Source: Hymenobacter sp. 15J16-1T3B
Lineage (GTDB): Bacteria; Bacteroidota; Bacteroidia; Cytophagales; Hymenobacteraceae
Length of the DNA: 64,000 bases
Reading direction: 5' to 3'
NCBI RefSeq assembly: GCF_020711235.1
Contig: NZ_JAJFAV010000006.1
Coordinates: forward strand, 124,001-188,000
The position numbers and the translations under genes are program-made. Shown piece by piece: positions 50,854 through 59,972 of the stretch. How positions within the stretch are numbered: position 1 is the stretch's first letter; the number at the start of each line of letters is the position of its first letter. The notes under the pieces are model-generated. The model made no database searches. It was not told where the DNA came from and saw only the letters and a list, made by a program, of their open reading frames with translations.

Positions 50854-52572
50854 ATGGGGTTAAATTCTACTGTGTTGCGGCGCTTGGCGGTGCTGCTGGT
50901 GAGTTTGCTGGCAAGCCTGCTGGCGCCGGCCCAGACACCGGCCTGGCAACCGGTGAGCTTCCCGGTTCAACTGGCCAATAGTTCATCCAAAATAGCGGTA
51001 ACGGCCACCGATGCGGCTGGTAACGTGTACGTTGCCGGTGGGTTCTACGGCACGCTGCGCTTCGGCAGCACCACGCTTGTCAACGCTGACCCCCAGTACC
51101 GGGACGACATCTTCGTGGCCAAATGGACGCCTACGGGCGGGTACGTATGGGCCCAGCAGGCCAGCGGAGCTAGCTCGGAGCTGGTATCGACCATCACGGC
51201 CTACGGCGGTAGCGTGTACGTGTCGGGGACCTTTCTCAGCCCCACGCTCACCATCGGCAGCACCGTGCTGCCCGGCGGAGGCGCTACGAGTTTCCTGGCC
51301 AAGTTTACCGATGCCGGGGCCCTGCAGTGGGCCGAATCGACGGGCGGGGCCACCTGCTCGGGCCTAGCGGTGAGCAGCGCCGGCGTGTACGTAGCCGGCT
51401 CCTTTTCCGGGCGCGTGGTCCTGGGCAGCACCATGCTGGATGCCGTCAGCGGGGCGGGGGATGCCTACGTGGCCAAGCTCACCGAATCGGGCGCTACGCA
51501 CCAGTTTGTCTGGGCCGTACGCGGGGGCGGCAACTACACCGATGGCCTCGAAGACGTGGCCGTGAGCGGAAACAAAGTGTACGCGGTCGGCACCTTTAGC
51601 AGTCCTACCGTCAGCTTTGGCAGCCTCACGCTCAGCAACACCGGGGGCTTCTCCGATACCGGCGACATGTACGTGCTCAAGCTGCAGGACAACGGCAACT
51701 CGGCATCGTTTGTCTGGGCCGTGCGCGGCGGGGGCACCGGAATCGACGGTGCCAGCAACCTGGTGCTGGCCGGAACGAACGTGTACGTGACGGGGCTGTT
51801 TGAAAGCGCCACGGCCACTTTTGGAACGAGCACCCTGCAGAAGGCCCCCTCGACGGCCCCACCTGGTTACTACATCTACGATGTGTTCCTGGCCAAGCTC
51901 GTCGATGCGGGCAGCAGCGGCAGCTTTGCGTGGGCCCAGCGCCTGGGCGGCCCCGGCGACGACCGGGTAACGGGTCTGGCGGGCAGCGGTTCGCGGGTGT
52001 ACGTGGCGGGCACGTTCAGAGGCACGGCCAGCTTCGGCAGCACTACGCTCACCGGTGACCCGACCTACAACGACATGTTCATGACCCAGCTGACGGACGG
52101 CGGTGCCAGCAGTTCCTTCGACTGGGTGCAGCAGGCCGGTGGCGTCGGCGACGACGTGGCCGGCAGCATCGCGCTGGCCGGCAGCTCGCTGTATCTCGGG
52201 GGCTGGACGTCGGGGGCGGCCACTTTCGGCACGTACACCATGCCCGGCCCAAGCTGCTGCTCGGCGCAGGCTTTCCTCACCGCGCTGGCCGGCGGCGTGC
52301 TGGGCACCAAAGCGGCCCGGCAGCCGGAGCTTAGTGTTTTTCCCAACCCGGTTCGCGGCAGCGTGCAGGTGCAGCTTCCCGTCGGAGCGCCGCGCACGGG
52401 GCTCCGCTACGTGCTGGTGGATGCCGCTGGGCGCACCTTGCTGAGCCGTTCTTGGCCGGGCACTGCCGACCGGGCCACGGTGGCGCTGGGGCTACTACCA
52501 AAGGGTTTGTATCTGCTGCGTATGGAAGGGCCCGGCGGCTACTTTGCTTCCCGGCGCCTCGTGGCGGAATAG
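50854..52572 (+). CDS. Secreted SBBP-type beta-propeller protein with T9SS sorting domain
   Basis: A 572-residue exported protein from ATG at 50854; signal peptide ends at LAPAQTP. Repeated units of about 60 residues carry the SBBP-type pattern: VTATDAAGNVYVAGGFYGTLRFGSTTL, TITAYGGSVYVSGTFLSPTLTIGS, VAVSGNKVYAVGTFSSPTVSFGS, LVLAGTNVYVTGLFESATATFGT, LAGSGSRVYVAGTFRGTASFGS, giving a propeller. The last about 75 residues (LSVFPNPVRGSVQVQLPVG..LLPKGLYLLRMEG) are a T9SS sorting domain. It is a probable adhesin or binding protein of unknown ligand. It sits between the OhrR-type gene and ohr but shows no functional link to them. Confidence 0.85.
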   Translation: MGLNSTVLRRLAVLLVSLLASLLAPAQTPAWQPVSFPVQLANSSSKIAVTATDAAGNVYVAGGFYGTLRFGSTTLVNADPQYRDDIFVAKWTPTGGYVWAQQASGASSELVSTITAYGGSVYVSGTFLSPTLTIGSTVLPGGGATSFLAKFTDAGALQWAESTGGATCSGLAVSSAGVYVAGSFSGRVVLGSTMLDAVSGAGDAYVAKLTESGATHQFVWAVRGGGNYTDGLEDVAVSGNKVYAVGTFSSPTVSFGSLTLSNTGGFSDTGDMYVLKLQDNGNSASFVWAVRGGGTGIDGASNLVLAGTNVYVTGLFESATATFGTSTLQKAPSTAPPGYYIYDVFLAKLVDAGSSGSFAWAQRLGGPGDDRVTGLAGSGSRVYVAGTFRGTASFGSTTLTGDPTYNDMFMTQLTDGGASSSFDWVQQAGGVGDDVAGSIALAGSSLYLGGWTSGAATFGTYTMPGPSCCSAQAFLTALAGGVLGTKAARQPELSVFPNPVRGSVQVQLPVGAPRTGLRYVLVDAAGRTLLSRSWPGTADRATVALGLLPKGLYLLRMEGPGGYFASRRLVAE

Positions 52573-52700
52573 CGGCAGCTGCCAAGCCCGCGTCGGCGCG
52601 CCTGTTCGGCACAAGCTGCTGGATGGGCGCGTTGCGCTATTTAGCTGGTTATAAACTGATTATCAAAGATGATTGAATTGCGTTAATTGATTGTGCAAAA

Positions 52701-52735
52701 TTATATTTTGTGAAATATAAAATTCATTACCTTTG
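52701..52735 (+). promoter_or_regulatory. ohr promoter with overlapping palindrome
   Basis: TTATATTT (52701-52708), TGTG, AAATATAA (52713-52720) is a perfect inverted repeat. It overlaps TTTG (52707-52710), a -33 element 17 bp from the -7 box TACCTTTG (52728-52735). A bound repressor here would block ohr. Confidence 0.75.
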
Positions 52736-52819
52736 CCCAGCAGTAATTCAACGTTCGGGCAGCTCCGGAATATGAGCAAGCTTGAACGCTGCCAACACAA
52801 CCGCTAAAACGCAACACCC

Positions 52820-53251
52820 ATGAAAATCGAGAAAGTGTACACGGCGCAAGCCCACGTGAAAGGCGGCCGCAACGGCCAGGTGACCAGCAACGACAACGCG
52901 CTGGAACTGGAGCTTAGCACGCCCAAGGCCATGGGCGGCATGGGCAAAGAAGGCGCCACCAACCCCGAGCAGTTGTTTGCCGCCGGGTACGCCGCCTGCT
53001 TCGAGGGCGCGCTGGGCGTGGCCGCCCGCCAGGCCAAAGTGAGCCTGAAGGACGTGACCATCGAAAGCTTCGTGCACTTCGGCAAGGCCGAGGACGGCGG
53101 CTTCGGCATCGCGGCCGACCTGCACGTGAACCTGCCCGGCATCGAGCAAGCCCAGGCCGAAGACCTCGTGGCCGCTGCCCACCAGATTTGCCCTTACTCG
53201 CGCGCTACCCGCGGCAACATCGAGGTGAACCTGCACACCACAACCAACTAA
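52820..53251 (+). CDS. ohr: Organic hydroperoxide resistance protein (Ohr)
   Basis: A 143-residue thiol peroxidase of the OsmC/Ohr family that reduces organic (lipid) hydroperoxides to alcohols, regenerated by lipoamide or other dithiols. ATG at 52820 follows a strong AT-rich promoter. The catalytic pair is Cys60 (YAACFEGAL) and Cys124 (ICPYSRATRGN), with the conserved Arg and Glu residues nearby (GGRNG, NPEQLF). Length and layout are standard. An OhrR-type repressor gene lies 2 kb upstream on the same strand, and the palindrome at 52701-52720 overlaps the -33 element. It ends at a terminator at 53283. Confidence 0.96.
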   Translation: MKIEKVYTAQAHVKGGRNGQVTSNDNALELELSTPKAMGGMGKEGATNPEQLFAAGYAACFEGALGVAARQAKVSLKDVTIESFVHFGKAEDGGFGIAADLHVNLPGIEQAQAEDLVAAAHQICPYSRATRGNIEVNLHTTTN

Positions 53252-53282
53252 GCCCAACCCGGGCTCCACGTTTGGAGTTTAG

Positions 53283-53330
53283 CAAGGGCGACGACCGGCA
53301 CTGGCGGGTCGTCGCCCTTGTCATTTTTTA
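53283..53330 (+). terminator. Intrinsic terminator of ohr
   Basis: CAAGGGCGACGACC (53283-53296) pairs with GGTCGTCGCCCTTG (53307-53320), followed by TCATTTTTTA. It lies just upstream of the next gene. Confidence 0.9.
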
Positions 53331-53358
53331 CGCCTTGGCCTTTTACCCACGCACTGCC

Positions 53359-54366
53359 ATGACCAACCGCACCATTCTGCTCGACCACCGGCCCAAAGGC
53401 GAACCGACGGCCGAGGTATTCCGCTTCGAAACCGCCGACGCCCCTCGGCCCCAGGCGGGCCAAGTGCTGCTCAAGACGCTGTACGTGTCCGTCGACCCCT
53501 ACATGCGGGGGCGCATGAACGCGGGCAAGTCGTACGTGGCGCCGTTTGAGGTGGGCCAGCCCATCAGCGGGGGCGTGGTAGCGCAGGTGGTGGAAAGCCA
53601 GCTGGACAAGCTGCCGGCGGGCACCATCGTGGTGGGCAACCTGGCTTGGAGCGAGTACCAGGTTTCGGACGGCAAAGGCTTGCAGCCGGTGCCCCGGGAC
53701 GCGGCCCCGCTGAGCTACTACCTCGGCCTGCTGGGCATGACGGGCCTGACGGCCTATTTCGGTCTGCTGGACATCTGCCAGCCCCAGCCCGGCGAAACCG
53801 TGGTGGTGTCGGGGGCGGCCGGAGCGGTAGGCACGGTGGTGGGCCAGCTGGCCAAGATTCAGGGCGCCCGCGTGGTGGGCACCGCCGGCTCGGCCGAGAA
53901 AATTGCCTACCTGAAAGACGAACTGGGCTTCGACGAGGCCATCAACTACAAAACCGCCGACGTGGCCGCCGCCCTGGCCCAGGCCTGCCCCGACGGCGTC
54001 GACTGCTACTTCGACAACGTGGGCGGGGCCGTGACCGATGCCGTGTACGGCCTGCTCAACAAGCACGCCCGCATTGCCCTCTGCGGGCAGATTTCGACCT
54101 ACAACGCCCAGGAAGTGCCCGTGGGCCCGCGCCCCGAAACCAAGTTATTGCAGAGCAGCGCCTTGCTCAAGGGCTTCATCGTGGGCGACTATTACCCGCG
54201 CTGGCCCGAGGGCGTGCGGGCCCTGACCGCGTGGTACCAGCAGGGCAAGCTCAAGTTCGAGGAAACGGTGACCGAAGGCTTCGAGCAGATTCCGCAGGCC
54301 TTTCTGGGCCTGTTCCGGGGCGAGAATACCGGCAAGGCGGTGGTGAAAGTGGCCGACCCAAAGTAG
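53359..54366 (+). CDS. NADP-dependent medium-chain oxidoreductase (Zn-independent MDR)
   Basis: A 335-residue cytoplasmic oxidoreductase of the zinc-independent MDR family close to leukotriene B4 dehydrogenase/prostaglandin reductase and CurA. ATG at 53359 (MTNRTILLDHRPKGEPTAEVFRFE). VSVDPYMRGRMN (about 43-54) is the family signature, followed by the GroES-like domain; the nucleotide-binding Rossmann is GETVVVSGAAGAVGTVVGQLAKIQGARVVGTAGSAEK (about 140-177). It would reduce the double bond of enones with NADPH; the physiological substrate is unknown but may be a product of lipid peroxidation, which would fit the neighbouring ohr gene (inference). It is separated from ohr by a terminator. Confidence 0.93.
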   Translation: MTNRTILLDHRPKGEPTAEVFRFETADAPRPQAGQVLLKTLYVSVDPYMRGRMNAGKSYVAPFEVGQPISGGVVAQVVESQLDKLPAGTIVVGNLAWSEYQVSDGKGLQPVPRDAAPLSYYLGLLGMTGLTAYFGLLDICQPQPGETVVVSGAAGAVGTVVGQLAKIQGARVVGTAGSAEKIAYLKDELGFDEAINYKTADVAAALAQACPDGVDCYFDNVGGAVTDAVYGLLNKHARIALCGQISTYNAQEVPVGPRPETKLLQSSALLKGFIVGDYYPRWPEGVRALTAWYQQGKLKFEETVTEGFEQIPQAFLGLFRGENTGKAVVKVADPK

Positions 54367-54462
54367 CCGCGGTCGGGAAGGCTAGAACGTTCTGCCCGCC
54401 GGAAATCTGCTGGCTGAAATACCTATGCTGATCCATTAGCCAGTTCGTTGGTCGCTTATGGC

Positions 54463-54567
54463 CGTCATGTCGAGCGCAGTCGAGACATCTCGCCAGATAG
54501 TAATCTGCTCGTTGCGTTTACTACCCAGAGTCAGCACGCTAGATGTTTCGGCAAGCTCGACCTGACG
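54463..54567. repeat. Inverted repeat of the GTCGAG family
   Basis: CGTCATGTCGAGCGCAGTCGAGACATCTCG at the left mirrors CTAGATGTTTCGGCAAGCTCGACCTGACG at the right with a few mismatches. Related to the element at 26926-27045. It separates the oxidoreductase from the metal-efflux locus. Confidence 0.75.
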
Positions 54568-54722
54568 AGCTGTTGGGCTCGTTTATGCAGAGCAGGCAAG
54601 CTGCTACGCGGACTCTGGATCAGCTAAGCTAGCCTCCATCCAAACGGGGCGGTTTACTCTTAAGAACTGCTTAAAAAACCGCCGCGGCCGGCACGGAGCC
54701 GGCCGCACCTTGTTTCCTGCCG

Positions 54723-54730
54723 TATCTTTG
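54723..54730 (+). promoter_or_regulatory. -7 box TATCTTTG of the metal-efflux locus
   Basis: Exact TAnnTTTG match, only about 8 bp before the first ATG of the next gene, so the leader would be nearly absent. Confidence 0.65.
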
Positions 54731-54738
54731 CGTCTAGG

Positions 54739-55152
54739 ATGATGAAGCAACTGGTCATAGCTGTGCTGAGCCTGCACCTGTTTGTGGCGGGCCTGATGCC
54801 CGCCGGCAACGTGCTGGAGCTGGCCAAGCTGCCCGTGCTCATCAGCCACTACCAGCAGCAGCACGCCACCAACTCGGTGTGGCGTTTCTTGTACGACCAC
54901 TACGCCGGCCGCCACAACCAGGAGCACCAGCGCGACCATGCGCAGCTGCCCCTGCACTGCTGCCTGCACCAAGCCGTGGCGCTGGCCCTGCCGCCCACGC
55001 TGCGCCTGCTGACGGTGCCCCCGCTGCCGCTCGAGTTTCCGGTGGATCAGCAGTACCGCGGCGAGTACGTGGCCTCGGCCCCGCGCGGCATTTCGCGCCC
55101 GTTGTTCCAACCTCCGCGCCCCGTGGCTGCCTTCGCGGCAAGCCGGGCGTAG
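54739..55152 (+). CDS. Small secreted protein of the metal-efflux locus
   Basis: A 137-residue exported protein from ATG 54739 (ATG at 54742 is an alternative). The signal peptide QLVIAVLSLHLFVAGLMPAGNVLEL is followed by a short mature part with several His and Cys residues: HYQQQHATNSVWRFLYDHYAGRHNQEHQRDHAQLPLHCCLHQ (about 37-80) and a Pro-rich C-terminus. The clustered His/Cys suggest metal binding, and the gene precedes the CusA-like pump in the same direction, as similar small genes do in other Bacteroidota efflux loci. A periplasmic metal chaperone role is plausible but unproven. Confidence 0.75.
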   Translation: MMKQLVIAVLSLHLFVAGLMPAGNVLELAKLPVLISHYQQQHATNSVWRFLYDHYAGRHNQEHQRDHAQLPLHCCLHQAVALALPPTLRLLTVPPLPLEFPVDQQYRGEYVASAPRGISRPLFQPPRPVAAFAASRA

Positions 55153-55282
55153 GCTAGCGGCCCGGCTTGGGCGGCGTCGGCGCGTTTCTGCAGGCAGAAG
55201 CGCAGCGCGGCCCGCTGCAATTCGGTTGGCCCTTTCTGATGGCCGTGCTGCGCCCCATGGGGCGTAGGCGGCGTGCGGATTC

Positions 55283-58200
55283 ATGTTCAACAAGCTGATA
55301 CTGCTCAGCCTCCGGCACAAGCTGGGGGTGGGCATCGGGGTAGCGGCCCTGCTCGTGTGGGGGCTCTACGCCCTGCGGCACCTGCCCATCGACGCGGTGC
55401 CCGACATCACCAACAACCAAGTCATCGTCTTCACCGTGTCGCCCTCCCTGAGCGCGGCCGACGTGGAGCGGCTCGTCACCTTCCCGGTGGAGCAGAGCAT
55501 GGCCACCATTCCGGGCCGCGAGGAAGTGCGCTCCTTTTCGCGCGCCGGCCTCTCGGTGGTCACCATCGTGTTCGGCGACGAGGTAGACAACTACTGGGCC
55601 CGGCAGCAAGTGGCCGAGCGCATCCGCGCCGCCGAGGCGCAGATTCCGCCCGGCCTGGGCCAGCCCGAAATCGGCCCGGCCACGACCGGCCTGGGCGAAA
55701 TCTACCAGTACGCCCTCCGCATCAAGCCCGGCTTCGAGAAGAAATACTCGCTGGCCGAGCTGCGGACGCTGCAGGACTGGGTGATTCGGCGGCAGCTGCT
55801 GGGCACTACCGGCGTGGCCGACGTGTCGTCGTTTGGCGGCTACCTGCGCCAGTACGAAGTGGCCATAGCTCCGGACCGCCTGCGCAGCTTCGGGCTGACC
55901 ATCGAAGACCTGCAAACGGCGCTGAGCCGCAACAACGGCAACGCCGGCGGCGGCTACCTGGTGCGCGGCCCGCAGGCCTGGTTTATCCGCACCGAAGGCT
56001 TGTCGCAATCCGAGGCCGACATCGGGCGGGCGGTGGTGCGGCCGGCGGCGCCCGGGCGCGGGCCGGTGCTGGTGCGCGATGTGGCCGAGGTGCGCCCCGG
56101 CGCCGCGCCGCGCTTCGGGGCGCTCATCCGCAACCACACCGGCGAAACGGTAGGCGGCTTGGTGCTGATGCTGCGCGGGGCCAACTCCTCGGAAGTCGTG
56201 AAGGCGGTGAAGGAGAAGATGGCTGCTATCGAAAAGACGCTGCCGCCCGGGCTGGAAATCAAGCCCTTCATCGACCGTACCAAGCTGGTGGACCAGGCCA
56301 TCCATACCGTGGAGAAAAACCTGGCGGAGGGTGCGCTCATCGTGATTTTTGTGCTGGTGCTGTTTCTGGGCAACCTGCGCGCCGGCCTGCTGGTGGCCTC
56401 GGTTATTCCATTGGCCATGCTCTTTGCCATTGGCATGATGCAGATGTTTGGCGTGTCGGGCAACCTGATGAGTTTGGGTGCCATCGACTTCGGCCTCATC
56501 GTCGACGGGGCGGTTATCATCGTGGAAGCCACCATGCACCGGCTGGCCTCGCGCTTCGGCCACGCCCACGGCGACGGGGAAATTCCGTTGCTCGACCAGG
56601 ACCTCACGCCCGAGGAAATGGACGAGGAAGTGTACGACGCGGCCTCGCGCATTCAGCAGTCGGCCTCGTTCGGGCAGTTCATCATCCTGATGGTGTATTT
56701 GCCGATTCTGGCGCTGGTGGGCATCGAGGGCAAGATGTTCCGGCCCATGTCCCAGACGGTGGCCTTCGCCATCATGGGCGCCTTCATTCTCTCCTTGACC
56801 TACGTGCCGGTGATGTCGGCGCTGGTGTTGCGCAAGGGCGTGCGCGGCGGCGGCTGGTCCGACCGCGTGCTGGCCATGCTGGCGGCCCGCTACCGCCGCC
56901 TGGTTACGCGCGTACTGGCCATGCCTCGGCTGGTCGTGGCCTCCGCCGTGCTGCTGCTCGTGGGCGCGGCCTTGCTGCTGGGTACGCTCGGCGGCGAGTT
57001 TATTCCGACCCTGGAAGAGGGCGACTTCGCCGTCGAAACCCGCGTGCTGCCCGGCTCCTCGCTCGACCACACCGCCAAGCAGGCGCAGCTGGCCTCGGAC
57101 ATTCTCAAGGAGAAGTTTCCAGAAGTCAAGGAAGTCGTGGCCAAGGTCGGTTCCTCGGAAATTCCCGTCGACCCCATGCCGCTGGAAGCCTGCGACCTGA
57201 TTATCGTGCTCAAGGACCGCAAGGAGTGGACTACGGCCCACAACCGCGAGGACCTCGCCGCCAAAATGGTAAAAGCGCTGAGCGTGCTGCCGGGCGTGAC
57301 GTACAGCTTCCAGCAGCCCATTCAGATGCGCTTCAACGAGCTGATTTCGGGGGCGCGGCAGGATGTGGTCATCAAGATTTACGGCGAAGACCTCGACCAG
57401 CTGGCCGGTTACGCCCGCCGCGTGGGCGCGGTGGTGCGGCAGGTGCCCGGCGCCGCCGACCTCTACGTGGAGCAGGCCACCGGCCTCTCCCAAATCGTGG
57501 TGGCGCCCGACCGGGAGCGGCTGGCCCAGTTCGGCCTGAGCGTGCAGGACCTGAACCACAGCATCGAAGCCGCCTTTGCCGGGGCCGGCGCGGGGCAGGT
57601 GTTCGAGGGCGACCGGCGCTTCGACCTGGTGGTGCGCCTCGCCGACGAGTACCGCCACGACATCAGCCAAGTGCGCGCCCTGAACGTGCCCTTGCCCGGT
57701 GGTGGGCAGGTGCCGCTGGAGCAGGTGGCGCGGGTGGATTACCAAGTCGGCCCCAGCCAGATTCAGCGCGACAACGCCCAGCGCCGCATCACCGTGGGCT
57801 TTAACGTGCGCGGCCGCGACGTGGAAAGCGTGGTGCAGGACGTGCAGGCAGCCGTGCAGCGGCAAGTGCACTTCGCGCCCGGCTACGTCACCACCTACGG
57901 CGGGCAGTTTGAGAACCTGCGCCAGGCCAACGCCCGCCTCGCGGTGGCCGTGCCAGCGGCCCTGCTGATGATTTTCGGGCTGCTCTACCTCACCTTCGGC
58001 TCCCTGCGGCAGGCCTTGCTCATTTTCACCGCCATTCCGCTGGCGGCGGTGGGCGGGGTGCTGGCCTTGTGGCTGCGCGACTTGCCCTTTAGCATTTCGG
58101 CCGGCGTGGGCTTCATTGCCCTCTTCGGCGTGGCCGTGCTCAACGGCATCGTGCTGCTGAGCTCCTTCAACCACCTGCGCGACTTCGGCATCCGCGACGT

Positions 58201-59779
58201 GCGCGAGAGGGTGCTGCGCGGCACCGAGGAGCGCCTGCGCCCGGTGCTGATGACGGCCACGGTGGCTTCGCTGGGCTTTCTGCCGATGGCCCTGGCCGGC
58301 ACCGCTGGCGCCGAGGTGCAGCGCCCCTTGGCCACGGTGGTCATCGGCGGGCTGGTGTCGGCCACGCTGCTGACCTTGCTGGTGCTGCCGGTGCTCTATT
58401 ACCTGAGCGAATCGGAGGGCGGCTTCTGGCGCAACCTGCTCGGCCGCCGGCCCAAAGCGGTACCGGTGGCGGCGGTAGGCGCGGGCTTGCTGCTCCTGCT
58501 GACGGCAACCGCCCAGGCCCAAACCCCGTCGCCCGACCCGGCCACCACGCCGCTGACGCCGGCTGGCCCCATCACCGCCGCTGGTGCCGTGCAAACGGCC
58601 CTAGGCCGCAGCGGGGAGGTGCGGGCGGCTACCTACCAGCTTTCGGCCCGCTCGGCGGTGCGCGGGGCGGTGTGGGAGCTGCCGCGCACCACGGTGCAGG
58701 CCGGCTTCGGGCAGTTCAACTCGCCCTACCTCGACAACCAGTTTTCCCTCTCGCAGCCGCTGCCGGCGCTGGGCCGCATCCGGGCCCTCACCGGGCTGGC
58801 CGAGGCCCAAGTAGCGCTGGCCCAATCGGAGCTGGACTTGCGCCGGGCTGAGCTGCGCCGGCAGGTGCGCTTAACGTATCAGCAGGCCGTGTACGCGCGG
58901 CACCGGCTGCTGCTGCTGCGCGCCCAGGACAGCCTCAGCCGCGAGTTCCGCCGCGCGGCCGACCTGCGCTTCCGTACCGGCGAGGCGGCCCGCATCGAGC
59001 CGGCCACGGCGCTGGTGCAGCAGGGCGAAACCCGGGTGGCCCAGCAGCGCACCCGCGCCGACTACGTGGCTGCCCGCCGCCAACTGCAGGCCTTGCTGCA
59101 ATTGCCCACTCCGCCCGCGCCGGCCGATTCGCTGCTGCAGCCGCTGCCGGTGCCCGCCGAGCTGGCCGCCATCCTCGCGGACACTCTGCTAACCACAGCC
59201 GCCGATACCAGCTCCGCCCCGCCCGACCCCGCGGCCCGGGTGCTGGCCCGACAGGCCGCCGAACGGCAGGCCGCAGCTCTGGTAGAGCTGCGCAGCCGCC
59301 GCCCCGAGCTGGGCCTGACTTACCTCAACCAGTCCCTGCGCGGCAACATTCAGTACAAGGGCACGGAGCGCTTCTACGGTCCCGGTGACCGGTTTCAGGC
59401 CGCCCAGCTTAGCCTGAGCGTGCCGCTGCTCACGCGCCCCTACAAGGCCCGCGAGGAAGCCGCCCGCCTGCAGACCTTGGCCGCCGAAGCCGCCTACCGT
59501 CGTCGCGTGGCCGAAGTAGCCGCCTCGCAGGCTGCGCTGCTGAACCGCCTGCGTGAGCAGCAGGCGCGCATGCAGTTCTACCAGCAAACCGGCCTGCCCC
59601 AGGCCGCACTCATTCTGCGCCTGGCCAGCAAGGGCTGGCGCAGCGGCGAAATGCCCTTCGCCGAGTACCTGCTGCACGCCGAGCGGGCCCAGCGCCTGCG
59701 CACCGACTACCTCGACGCCGTGCTGGCCTACAACCAAACGGTGCTGGAAGTGGAATACCTGCTCGGCCGCACCGACTGA
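55283..59779 (+). CDS. cusA: CusA/CzcA-type heavy-metal RND pump fused to a TolC-type channel
   Basis: A 1498-residue protein with two parts. Residues 1-1050 are an HME-type RND pump: MFNKLILLSLRHKLGVGIGVAALLVW begins TM1, GLIVDGAVIIVEATMH carries the TM4 acidic residue, and twelve TM segments with two periplasmic domains follow. Residues about 1061-1080 (VPVAAVGAGLLLLLTATAQA) look like a signal peptide, and 1085-1498 is a TolC-like domain with two OEP repeats (AAGAVQTALGRSGEVRAATYQLSARSAVRGAVWELPRTTVQAGFGQF; LRSRRPELGLTYLNQSLRGN). The frame has no stop and the join is seamless. It is the pump and the channel of one metal exporter; the adaptor is at 59973. Confidence 0.93.
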   Translation: MFNKLILLSLRHKLGVGIGVAALLVWGLYALRHLPIDAVPDITNNQVIVFTVSPSLSAADVERLVTFPVEQSMATIPGREEVRSFSRAGLSVVTIVFGDEVDNYWARQQVAERIRAAEAQIPPGLGQPEIGPATTGLGEIYQYALRIKPGFEKKYSLAELRTLQDWVIRRQLLGTTGVADVSSFGGYLRQYEVAIAPDRLRSFGLTIEDLQTALSRNNGNAGGGYLVRGPQAWFIRTEGLSQSEADIGRAVVRPAAPGRGPVLVRDVAEVRPGAAPRFGALIRNHTGETVGGLVLMLRGANSSEVVKAVKEKMAAIEKTLPPGLEIKPFIDRTKLVDQAIHTVEKNLAEGALIVIFVLVLFLGNLRAGLLVASVIPLAMLFAIGMMQMFGVSGNLMSLGAIDFGLIVDGAVIIVEATMHRLASRFGHAHGDGEIPLLDQDLTPEEMDEEVYDAASRIQQSASFGQFIILMVYLPILALVGIEGKMFRPMSQTVAFAIMGAFILSLTYVPVMSALVLRKGVRGGGWSDRVLAMLAARYRRLVTRVLAMPRLVVASAVLLLVGAALLLGTLGGEFIPTLEEGDFAVETRVLPGSSLDHTAKQAQLASDILKEKFPEVKEVVAKVGSSEIPVDPMPLEACDLIIVLKDRKEWTTAHNREDLAAKMVKALSVLPGVTYSFQQPIQMRFNELISGARQDVVIKIYGEDLDQLAGYARRVGAVVRQVPGAADLYVEQATGLSQIVVAPDRERLAQFGLSVQDLNHSIEAAFAGAGAGQVFEGDRRFDLVVRLADEYRHDISQVRALNVPLPGGGQVPLEQVARVDYQVGPSQIQRDNAQRRITVGFNVRGRDVESVVQDVQAAVQRQVHFAPGYVTTYGGQFENLRQANARLAVAVPAALLMIFGLLYLTFGSLRQALLIFTAIPLAAVGGVLALWLRDLPFSISAGVGFIALFGVAVLNGIVLLSSFNHLRDFGIRDVRERVLRGTEERLRPVLMTATVASLGFLPMALAGTAGAEVQRPLATVVIGGLVSATLLTLLVLPVLYYLSESEGGFWRNLLGRRPKAVPVAAVGAGLLLLLTATAQAQTPSPDPATTPLTPAGPITAAGAVQTALGRSGEVRAATYQLSARSAVRGAVWELPRTTVQAGFGQFNSPYLDNQFSLSQPLPALGRIRALTGLAEAQVALAQSELDLRRAELRRQVRLTYQQAVYARHRLLLLRAQDSLSREFRRAADLRFRTGEAARIEPATALVQQGETRVAQQRTRADYVAARRQLQALLQLPTPPAPADSLLQPLPVPAELAAILADTLLTTAADTSSAPPDPAARVLARQAAERQAAALVELRSRRPELGLTYLNQSLRGNIQYKGTERFYGPGDRFQAAQLSLSVPLLTRPYKAREEAARLQTLAAEAAYRRRVAEVAASQAALLNRLREQQARMQFYQQTGLPQAALILRLASKGWRSGEMPFAEYLLHAERAQRLRTDYLDAVLAYNQTVLEVEYLLGRTD

Positions 59780-59815
59780 CTATAGCCCGGGCGTAGTTAC
59801 GCTGCCCCGTGGTTG

Positions 59816-59894
59816 AGCCCGCGTCCGGCCGAACGATTGTCGACGACCGACGGCGGTTCGGGCTATTTGATATTCCATCTGACCGACGCGGGCT
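59816..59894. repeat. Inverted repeat between the pump and its adaptor gene
   Basis: AGCCCGCGTC (59816-59825) and GACGCGGGCT (59885-59894) are exact inverted 10-base arms. The interior has further pairing possibilities (CCGAAC with GTTCGG). It could stabilise or attenuate the polycistronic message. Confidence 0.6.
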
Positions 59895-59972
59895 AAGCTG
59901 CAAGTCGACGCAGCGAAGCCCGCGCTACACCGCGCCGACGCCCCGCCACCGGCGCGCAACTTCGACCTTCCC

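Noticed and set aside
55154-58594. 1146-codon minus-strand frame opposite the CusA fusion
   Set aside because: His/Gln/Arg-rich with no domain; explained by codon bias in the sense gene, which has clear RND motifs.
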